This document shows positions 56,320 to 64,000 of a stretch of 64,000 nt of DNA, piece after piece; position 1 is the first letter of the stretch; every line of letters begins with the position of its first letter. The notes beneath the pieces were generated by a model, which was not told the origin of the DNA, ran no database searches, and saw nothing but the letters and a program-made list of their open reading frames with translations. A program made the translations under genes and the position numbers. Where the stretch lies: assembly GCA_016169945.1 (NCBI GenBank), contig JADLSH010000367.1, positions 1,736,001 through 1,800,000 of the forward strand, in the 5' to 3' direction. Origin of the DNA: Trachythela sp. YZ-2020. Its lineage: Eukaryota > Cnidaria > Anthozoa > Malacalcyonacea > Clavulariidae.

Positions 56320-57795
56320 AATTTTCCATGGCTATCTTTAAAACAGGGAACGAGGAATCGGGGAATGGGAACGGGGAACGGGGAACGGGGAACGGGGAAC
56401 GGGGAACGGGGAACGGAATGGGAACGGAACGGGGAATGGGAATGGGGAATGGGGAACGGGGGAAGTGGAAACGGAGTGTGGAAACGGTGAACGGTACGGT
56501 AATTAATACGCTGTTTTAAATAATACAGTAATACAGTGTTTATTAAACGAATGCAAAGGATTTGGTGTGTTTTAACAATAAGTTTAAAAAGTCGGGCGCT
56601 TTAAACAAAGTTTTATTGCTCATTCATAGAACGAGCGTTTAATGTTTGCTGCGTGTGAACAGGTGAATAGGCCCCCATTTGGCATCTTTATTTACAGTTT
56701 TAGTACACATTTAGAGCATTTATTGATTTAAATTAATATTTGGCTATTAAACAGTTGCATAAAAACATATGAACACGATTCAGCAACATAGTAAATTTAT
56801 TTAGTAAACTGTCCTGTAATGCGCCCTTTACTCTTACGCAAGACATATACTAATTCAGCTATCATAACTTCAAGAGCAATATATGTCATTATATTGAATT
56901 ATTGTATTTTTAACCTAGACCTGAGTCTAGTGTGATCATGATATGTATTATAGACTTATAACAGCATGTGGTTTTGGTGGTTTTGGCAATATGCCGTGCT
57001 CTTTCTCATACCATTTCTAGTTTGCTATGTTTTTTTTCTTTTGTTTTGAAAGAAATGTATCCTACTGAAGCAATTTGAAGCAATTTGTAGGATGCGAATA
57101 TTTTTCATTTGGCATAGTAGATTTCGTCAAGATCTTTGAATCGGAGCAAGGAATCGAGCAACGCAATTCTATTATGTCAGATGATATGCTTAATGACATA
57201 TGTTATCTTGAAGAGCGAATAGCTGAATTAGTATAAGTCTTGCGTAAAGGGTAAAGGGCGCATTACAGGAAAGCCGTCAAATAAACGCGTCATGTTGCTG
57301 AATCGTGTTCATGTAATAGCTGCGGCTGATTAATAATTCTAGGCAATTTCATTATTAATGTAAAAAATATTATTAAAAACTGTAAATAAAGGCCTATTCA
57401 CACGCAACCTATTTTAAAGCAACGAACTTATTAACATTTGAACTCTCGTTCTATGAATAGGCAATAAAGCTTCCCGTTTCCTGTTTTAAAGATTGTTAAA
57501 ACACTTAAGCCGCCAACACGCAATCACTTTGCATTCGTTTAATAAACACTGTATTACTGTTAATAAAAAACAGTCAATTAATCTACCGTTCCCACTTCCG
57601 TTCCCACTTCCGTTCCCGTTCCCGTCCTCGTTCCCATTCCCCATTCCCCGTTCCCGTTCTTGTTCCCGTTCCCGTTCCCATTCCTGCTCCCATTCTCTGT
57701 TCCCTGTTCCTATTCTGCTCCCGTCTCGTTCCCCCATTCCCTTCCCATTCCTGATTCCCCGTTCCCTGTTTTAAAGAAGATAGCTTTGCCATTTA
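56320..57795. mobile_element. 1.46-kb foldback element with minisatellite arms
   Basis: The segment is one large imperfect palindrome centred near 57,060. GGCTATCTTTAAAACAGGGA at 56,329 mirrors the end near 57,785. A (GGGAACG)n minisatellite (56,346-56,480) mirrors (CGTTCCC)n at 57,585-57,765. ACTGTGTTTATTAAACGAATGC-type words (56,520-56,560) mirror 57,525-57,560. TTCATAGAACGAG near 56,620 mirrors 57,450, and GCGCCCTTTACTCTTACGCA at 56,822 mirrors 57,240. The arms are about 700 bp with many small indels. No coding region; the Arg/Glu/Gly-rich frames are from the minisatellite. Confidence 0.88.
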
Positions 57796-58030
57796 TACAG
57801 TCGTTTGCACGCGCGGGCGGGAGCGACACGTTTCAACTTTCGCGCCGATGTCTAGCGATGAGATTTTGTCGCTTTAGCACTGCGGACACGCCTGAAAAAG
57901 TTGGAACTACTAAACTTTCTTGCGCCCGCGCGACTAATTATTCACGTGATTCGAATCGACGTCGTTTCGATTTGCATCGCAAAACGCCCGAATGGCCTCA
58001 AGACACCTATTTTAGACCGTGCGGGTCCTC
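57796..58030. other. GC-richer spacer
   Basis: Moderately GC-rich with CGCGCGGGCGGGAGCGACAC. A plus-strand frame overlaps the minisatellite and continues here, but no domain is recognised. Confidence 0.35.
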
Positions 58031-59460
58031 ATAAGTCCATGAAATTATTACAGCTAGCATTAAACAGTACAAATATGCCAGTCATTACAAGCATGGCCTT
58101 ATTACTCATGTGTCCAAAGTATATCCACCAAATGACTTAAGTAATGACTTGGAAAAATTGATATTGATATTGGAAAAATTCTGGAGAGGGTACAACTCGA
58201 GCTGAATGACAGGGACATTACACTACGTTCCAGTCAACATGGTTTCACTTATGGCCGTTCCACTACATCAGCTTTGATATCTATTACATGCACAACCGTG
58301 GTTTGATGCTGGCGATAATATCTATCATGGTAAATCAGGTATTCATGCTCTCTTTGTAGATTTCAAAAAAGCCTTTATTTAGTTGACCATGAGATATTGC
58401 TGAATAAACTTGCACGAATGAATGTTAATAAAAGTTTTTGGCTATGGATTAAAAGCTTCCTATCTGGTAGAACTCAACGTACAAGTTAAGATAAATGAAA
58501 CATTATCATCGATTGAGAGATGTCCTGCTGGAGTACCACAAGGATCTTTCACCGGCTTTATTCAATATCCACATTGATGACTTAGACGCCTGTGTTCCTG
58601 AACACCGAGAGGTCAGTACACAGAAATATGCTGATGATTGTACACTAAGTGAACGCATTATACAGGAAAAGTGCAGCAACATGCAGGAAGTCATGAACTC
58701 GGTACAAAACTGGTCAGATGAAAATAAAATGCAATTAAACGCGAGAAAAACGAAGGATATGTGGATTTGGTTTGGGAAATCTATTCCGCAGCCTCCCAAA
58801 CTTTACATCGCGGATACTATTATTGAAAGAGTGAACACATTCAAGTTACTTGGGGTTGGATGTCAGAGCAACCTGAAATGGAATTCCCACATTAAAGAAA
58901 TCACACGCAAAAGAAACAGAATATTATATCATCTCAGGGAGTGTAGGAAGGCATGCCTCCCTATGGACGTCGGCCTTGCAACTCACTGCACAAAAATACG
59001 ACCCCTGTTGGAATACGCTGCACCGGTCTGGGATGGTCTACCTCTCTATTTAGCGAATTATCTTGAACATATTCAAAAAAGAAGCCTACGCATTATTGGT
59101 TTACCAGTCGACACCCTACCTTCGCTGTGCGAAAGAAGAAATAAATTAACACTTCGAGAAATGGAGACAATAATTAGCGACACAAACCACCCATGTTATG
59201 ATCTTGTTCCTGCTTCGCATAAACATGACTATTCCACTAGATCTGGGAGTAGTAGTGCCAAAGTAGGTAAAACAGCATCTGGGACTAAGAGACACAAATT
59301 ATCTTTCGTACCTCGGGCAACGGAACTTTTAATGAAACACTAATTTTTTTATTGTACATAAATTTTACGCTTAGATAAATTAATATTTTTCTAATACTTG
59401 TATGTATATATACCTGACTTTAACTTAAGGTGGATTAATAAAGAGCTTTATTAAAACACT
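58030..59460 (+). mobile_element. LINE pseudogene copy H (RT to 3' end)
   Basis: Plus strand. A degenerate RT entry starts at 58,100 (VSKVYPPNDLSNDLEK) with a frameshifted FVDFKK box near 58,355. An open frame of 282 codons (58,495-59,343) follows with the degenerate GVPQG box, KYADDCTL at 58,625, NWSDENKMQLNARKTKDMWI, LRECRKACLPMDVGL, IRPLLEYAAPVWDGLP and the C-terminus ending in a stop at 59,343. The 3' UTR has TTAATAAAGAGC near 59,437. It is the same subfamily as copy D. Confidence 0.9.
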
Positions 59461-59818
59461 AATTAGTATGCGAATAATGCGATAAGTACTTATAATTCAA
59501 AAGTGTGTAATAACTACTTATCAGACTGTGCGTACTAATCGGTTGAATAAGGGATTTAAGTAGTGGATGTGTCATACGATAATCTTGGTTATCGCGTCCT
59601 GCCTCCATTCAACTTTTTTCTTGTTCAAACGCGCCTTTATAAGACGACATGTAAACAAAGCTTTCCAATTTAGTTGTGAAATAGTTGCTTCTATTTTTCT
59701 CCGTTCATGCGGTTCTTCCATGTGTTTGGTTGCGATAACTTTGCTCGTCCCATTTTTGAAAAGTAATCTCCACAGGAATGTGCGAAAACGCTAAAGTTAA
59801 TGTTGTTGTTTTCTTTCA
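59460..59818. other. Sequence upstream of the TSEN2-like exon
   Basis: No domain is recognised. A pyrimidine-rich tract TTGTTGTTTTCTTTCAG ends at 59,819 or just before it and serves as the acceptor of the following exon. Confidence 0.4.
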
Positions 59819-59952
59819 GAAACTAGCATTACCAAATTATTGTGGTCTGAGTTCCGCCAGAGGAACCCCGACTTTTTCAGGAACTACATCGCTAACCATT
59901 GTAGAAAGGGTTGGGTCCTTCAAGTGGGCCTGAAATACGGAACGGATCTAGG
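59819..59952 (+). pseudogene. TSEN2-like exon (tRNA-splicing endonuclease subunit)
   Basis: After a consensus acceptor the plus strand encodes ITKLLWSEFRQRNPDFFRNY then IANHCRKGWVLQVGLKYGTD. This is the N-terminal part of the tRNA-intron endonuclease catalytic domain of TSEN2 (compare the LW..F....P.F...Y.AYH.FRSKGWV...GLKYGTDL pattern). The exon ends near 59,952 at a GT, just before the region that would hold the catalytic Tyr/His/Lys. The conserved YHxFRSKGW block is two residues shorter here, and no following exon was found in the window. It is thus either a decayed gene piece or one exon of a gene with long introns. Confidence 0.6.
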
Positions 59953-59989
59953 TACTGGATGTTGTGCATGAATAATCAACAATTATGCA

Positions 59990-61015
59990 TTACCCAAACT
60001 TAGCATTATTCCTGACACGTGGAACCTAGCTAATCTTCTACCTAACCCAAAAGACTCTCCCTTGACTGAATCCAACCAGCTACGACCAATGTCTTTAACA
60101 AATATTATTATGTGCAGCTCCTTGAAAGAGAAATTTATAAAATTGAATTATCTCATGTCATGGAGAACGAAATTCACAAGGACCAGTTCGCGTACAGAAA
60201 ATGCCACAATTCCACAATGGGTCTAATTGAAGCCCAACGTACCTGGCTTGAATGATTGGACGGTGACGCAAAGATGGCAAGATCGACTCTTCTCGTTTGA
60301 TTTTAGCAAAGCCTTCGACTCTGTGGCGCATAAAATCTGATGTAATAAGTTAAAGAAATTTTCTGTTAACCCTTATGTTATTAATTGGGTTATTGACTTC
60401 CTAAAAGACATGTATCAACGAGTTGTCGTCGATGTTATCAAAACTGAGTACCTGCCCATAAATCGTGGGGTTCCTCAGGGGACAATGTTAGGACCGGTCC
60501 TATTTTCGATTATGATAAATGATATTTAACCTGTTCTGGCCTCCACCTTGATTGTCAAATTTGCAGACGACATAAATTTAGGAGTCAAGGTTACAAACGA
60601 TAGCGACACCTCAGAAATAGAGACCAAAAATATAATTGACTGGACTGATACCAATCATATGAAATTAAATTTTACTAAAACATTTCAACATAACACATCC
60701 ACTTCCTGAGCCATTACCTGCGATAACTCAGATGGTCAGAGACTGAGCAAAACCCAGAATATGTGGCCCTATTTTATAGCAAATCACTGGACAACTCCGG
60801 AAATACGTCAATAGGTCATGCCGTTCACATTCTACCTAGCTGAATAGCTATCAATTGTGGATATATTAAATACTAAGGACAGGAATTATGGGACAAAATT
60901 ACAACCAAACTTGATCATACATTACAGACAGATTTTGTCCCCACCTATACGAAAATTGCAAATCGAACAGAAAGATTTAAGCGCGTGTTTGTAAATAGAT
61001 GTCTTTTTAATTTTA
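59990..61015 (+). mobile_element. LINE pseudogene copy I (RT and tail)
   Basis: 5'-truncated plus-strand LINE. The RT entry is IPDTWNLANLLPNPKDSPLT, the finger is in shifted frames (CHNSTMGLIEAQRTWLE), and the palm has FDFSKAFDSVAHKI (60,300), NRGVPQGTMLGPVLF (60,465) and KFADDINLGVKV (60,555). A stop replaces a codon after the MINDI motif. The tail ends with RFKRVFVNRCLF near 61,010. It is closely related to copies A and B. Confidence 0.85.
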
Positions 61016-61195
61016 TTTAATACAAGTATTGGTTTTTACAGTTTTTAATAGGATGATGTAGTGTAATTTAAAACTTTTTATTGTAGATTCGAATGTAAAT
61101 AACTTAATTTATAGATTAGTTTCTAATTGTAAACTCACACATTTGATTTCCAGTTCTTCTATAATGATAAAAAAGATTAATAAATATAATTATTA

Positions 61196-61520
61196 TACAC
61201 TGTAGTCACTGCGTGTCTTCTGATTGGCTAATTGCTTACAGTTAAATATGGGAATCACGCAACCTACAGATAACTGAGTTATCTGCTAGCTAGCACTAGA
61301 TAACTCAGTTATCTGTAGGTTGAGCCAGAAAAAACAACATGAATAAACGATGTCTTTTTGAAAGTTTTTGCGTAAAAAATACACTCTTTTGAAACTTTTA
61401 TCAGAACTATAGTAAGTAAATTCGATTTATAATATTTTGTCGTTCTTCTTTTATTTTTATAATTGGTTTTTACTCCAACATTTTAGAACCAAACGTTGTT
61501 TTGTGCGACAGAATTTAAAT
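61196..61520 (+). repeat. Hairpin repeat family, plus copy, first part
   Basis: Shares CTTCTGATTGGCTAATTGCT, TTACAGTTAAATATGG, TTTTATCAGAACTATAGTAA and GTTGTTTTGTGCGACAGAAT with the minus copy at 48,217-48,790. It contains its own small palindrome (ACAGATAACTGAGTTATC...GATAACTCAGTTATCTGT) at 61,266-61,317. It is split by an insertion at 61,521. Confidence 0.82.
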
Positions 61521-62714
61521 ATTCAATTTATGCAAGGCAATAAATTGCGGTTAATGAAGTAATATGTTCAAGAAGATTCCATTTGCCCTAAGGCCTTGCT
61601 AGCCTGTCAACACAATTAGTGCATGCACCAAATGTATAGCTCAGGGAAAGCTCAAATACCTTGATAGAACAAGGCGTTTATTCCTGTGTCCTGTTAATAA
61701 ATATAAAATATGATAAGAAATTGAACTTTGGCAACTTAGCATGTGAACAACTGATGCAAACTTGGGCCTAACCAATCAAAAGCTCTCCTAAAGATAGCTG
61801 TCACCATCATCCTCTTTGTATTAAAAACATTTGGGTACAGTTTATGTGTCTGCCGCGCATTCGCAAGATTTCAATCAGTGTGTAAACAATGCTAGTGAAA
61901 TTTTCCAAAGTTTGTTTCAAGGTATCAAACCTTGTAATTCAAAAAATCCCACCCACCTCCCCATGGGCAGAGCCGAGTACTGATCTATCGATCGAATCTA
62001 CATGCTCAAATATATTCCTACATCACCTATATGTAACTTGTAAATTTGTAACCAAATTGTTCAAAGAATTGAATTAAATAAATAATGGCAGGGAAGTGCT
62101 GTCCTTTGCGACAACACTTCGCCACGTGAAGTGCGTTTTACAGGTCATTCTGCTCATTCAGGTCGAAAATGCGACCTAATTACCTGACCTAGAGACTCGA
62201 TGGGTCAGTCATACATAGTTGAGTACCCTGCACCAATGGTTGGTCACCAGTCCAACTAGGACTCAATTTCAACGAGCTGACTGACCTGAACGGGGGTCCG
62301 CCTGTTCCCCTGTTATCTAGAGGTCCACCTGTTCCTCTAGAAAAACCTCTGTCAGGTCTTGAGAGCCTTTACTGAACGGGGGTCCGCCTGTTCCCCTGTT
62401 ATCTAGAGGTCCACCTGTTCCTCTAGAAAAACCTCTGTCAGGTCTTGAGAGCCCTTACTGTCTCAGTATAACCAATGGTGATCTCTAGACCATCAGACCT
62501 CAACCCACTGAACAACAGCTGGCTCACCCCCTCTGCAACCTAGAGGTCCTCCTGTTCCTCTAGGTAAAACTTAGGTTAGCTAGAGCCTCTAGACTGTTCG
62601 AGCACTTCCTTGTCCAAAATATATGCGACAAAATGCGTCTGTTGTGTTTGTTGTCTTGCTAAAGTTGCCTGTTGCCCAAAGTATTTTATGATATATTTCA
62701 ACATATTAAACTTC
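61521..62714. mobile_element. 1.2-kb insertion in the hairpin repeat
   Basis: TTAAAT flanks both sides (61,515-61,520 and 62,715-62,720), and the host repeat continues across when this segment is left out (as at 48,425-48,400). Inside lies an 86-bp perfect or near-perfect tandem duplication (62,286-62,371 and 62,372-62,457) with GAACGGGGGTCCGCCTGTTC and AGAGGTCCACCTGTTCCTCT. GC-rich AGGTCC words are found around it. No coding region or TIR was recognised. Confidence 0.7.
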
Positions 62715-62912
62715 TTAAATCGTTGTTTATCGAAGGAGTTTAATGACAATGCAATGTATAATAAAACAATTATTGAATTCGTTTTTTGTTATATCCGGAA
62801 TTATCAAGGTCTCGGTAAGTGTTATCAGTTTCAGCCTTCGGCTTCGCCTGATAACACTTACCTTGACCTTGATAATTCCGGATATCACAAAAACCTCATC
62901 CAATAATTGTTA
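62715..62912 (+). repeat. Hairpin repeat family, plus copy, second part
   Basis: Contains the hairpin AATTATCAAGGTCTCGGTAA...CTTACCTTGACCTTGATAATT at 62,801-62,880, the counterpart of 48,240-48,345. A degenerate third copy of the hairpin is seen near 63,366-63,420. Confidence 0.85.
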
Positions 62913-62914
62913 AT

Positions 62915-63530
62915 TATTGTCTGCATGACATTAAAGGTTCTGATAATGAACAATTATTATGCATTACCGGTACAATCTCGATCGCGATTGGCTAACAACC
63001 TACAGACAATTCTTGATATGGTGCCCACCATATCATAATTATTATATTAATAGTAGGTGATAGGTGACGTGAACTAAACAACATGACAACAAAACATGGA
63101 CATGATAAACGTACACCAAGAAGAAGTTGTAAGAGAAGACAGAACAAAAGAAGAGAAATAAGATTCATTACAGTTTTTACATAGATTATTTTCTGTTTTA
63201 CTTTCGTATCGAGACGTTGGTACTCCATTGTGAACCAGTGCATTTTCTTCGTTCTTACTATTGCTTCGTTGCATGTATACGAGTGGACAGAGTGGTTGAA
63301 GTTGACAACGTTTTGGTTGTTTTGGTGAAAGAATATAATCTTCATGCATAGTAAAACATTACCCGCCTTAGCCTTCGGCAGATAACATTGACCTTGGTCA
63401 GGATAATTCTGATATCATGCTTAGCCTCATCATTTTGAAAATATAGACTAGAGAAAGTTAGTATAAGCTAGTCAATTCTTAAGTCTTTATACAACTTGAT
63501 ATACAAATATGCAACATTTTTTCTGAAAGT
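62915..63530. other. Spacer, hairpin scrap only
   Basis: Two overlapping minus-strand frames near 62,992-63,349 show no domain and are probably chance. Confidence 0.35.
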
Positions 63531-63682
63531 CTACATCTGAGTCCAATACATAATCAACATCAAAGTTCTTCTGCACGAGCCGCCATTTTTCTTTTCCTCA
63601 AGCTCTTGAAATTTTGCTTGATATCCATAATGATTTTCGTTCTCATAAACATCTTTGCGGATAGTGAACACCATATATCCAC
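63531..63682 (-). CDS. Weak candidate last exon
   Basis: Minus strand; opens after a strong acceptor (TTCTTTTTCTAG) at 63,683. Two frames are open. One gives MVFTIRKDVYENENHYGYQA and ends with TAG at 63,533-63,531; the other ends with TGA near 63,562. The 65-bp intron to 63,748 has a perfect GTAAGT donor. I do not recognise the product and the choice of frame is open. Confidence 0.28.
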
Positions 63683-63747
63683 CTAGAAAAAGAACAGGTT
63701 CAGTTAGTGTCTAGTGAGTTTTTGAGATCTTAAGTTAAGAAACTTAC

Positions 63748-63915
63748 GTACGCCATTGCGTGTCCATTTTTCAAGTCGGACGAGAATTCGTGGTATAACT
63801 TATTACATAGATTTAGGATGATAAGATGAATACATTCTACATCAATATGTTTTTCGTAGATAACACGATTGGTTTGATATGAAGTTTGTTCGTTCGCGGC
63901 AAGCAATTCGACCGG
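63748..63915 (-). CDS. Weak candidate upstream exon
   Basis: The minus-strand segment is open from about 63,915 down to the donor TAC|GTAAGT at 63,748 in one frame (HEFSSDLKNGHAMAY at its end). A shorter second frame is also open from about 63,800. It has no recognised domain. It may be the last part of a gene that continues beyond the window. Confidence 0.25.
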
Positions 63916-64000
63916 GCGTTACATTCATTTACTTAAAACCATGCATGGCGAGCGAAAACATGTTAGAAATACTCAGCCAATGTTTTCCTGTACATATAGT

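Noticed and set aside
56340..56520. Gly/Arg/Glu-rich small proteins
   Set aside because: Artefacts of the GGGAACG minisatellite in the foldback element.
62992..63349. Two overlapping minus-strand frames as genes
   Set aside because: Overlapping, no domain and hydrophobic only because of base composition.

Overview
The window looks like nuclear DNA of an invertebrate animal, most likely a cnidarian (anthozoan-like). This is inferred from AT-rich sequence, genes split by GT-AG introns, a MACPF-domain gene, TRAF/kelch and KCTD-type BTB remnants, and a dense mix of CR1/Jockey-group LINEs, Penelope-like elements (PLEs), a Crypton remnant, hAT-like and MULE-like MITEs and foldback elements. There are no bacterial operons, no CRISPR array and no intact transposase. 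Most of the 64 kb is transposon debris of different ages, much of it nested.

Host genes are few. A minus-strand gene of at least three exons runs from 31,597 down to 22,293. Its first seen exon is coiled-coil rich, the second (26,380-25,116) carries a MACPF/perforin domain, and the third (22,589-22,293) ends in a stop codon. Intron phases agree at both junctions, but a 407-bp hAT-like MITE with a perfect 8-bp target duplication sits inside the MACPF exon. A second gene of unknown family, helical and on the plus strand, has exons at about 13,319-13,520, 14,233-14,424 and 14,910-15,644. Degenerate host-gene pieces are a TRAF zinc finger plus kelch pseudogene (19,000-17,880, minus), a KCTD-like BTB pseudogene (19,440-19,863, plus) and a single TSEN2-like exon (59,819-59,952, plus). 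A weak candidate pair of exons lies at the right edge (minus).

Layout: 0.2-9.1 kb holds LINE copies, mostly minus strand. 9-12.5 kb has little apart from a LINE scrap, an 85-bp minisatellite and a tRNA-derived SINE. 13-20 kb holds the unknown gene, a 15-bp minisatellite, a MITE and the pseudogenes. 20.8-24.7 kb has PLE palindromes with hammerhead-like termini. 22.3-31.6 kb is the MACPF gene with TE-filled introns. 32-37 kb holds TIR elements and a nearly identical 500-bp tandem repeat. 37.5-43.5 kb is a CA-rich satellite split by a 5.25-kb hAT-bounded nest (hAT ends, LINE, inner hAT, PLE tail, a further insert). 44.5-46.4 kb has a LINE tail and a Crypton remnant. 46.5-50 kb has hairpin repeats and a 1.3-kb TIR element. 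50.5-53.1 kb is a LINE with ORF1 and endonuclease. 54-58 kb holds CGAATAGTC repeat clusters and a 1.46-kb foldback whose two arms carry GGGAACG minisatellites. 58-61 kb has two LINE copies with the TSEN2-like exon between them. 61.2-62.9 kb is a hairpin repeat split by a 1.2-kb insertion.

No LINE, PLE or Crypton here has an intact reading frame. The clearest signals are the MACPF gene with its inserted MITE, the nested hAT cluster with matching target duplications, the PLE palindromes, and the recent 500-bp tandem array with a heat-shock-element-like motif in each copy.
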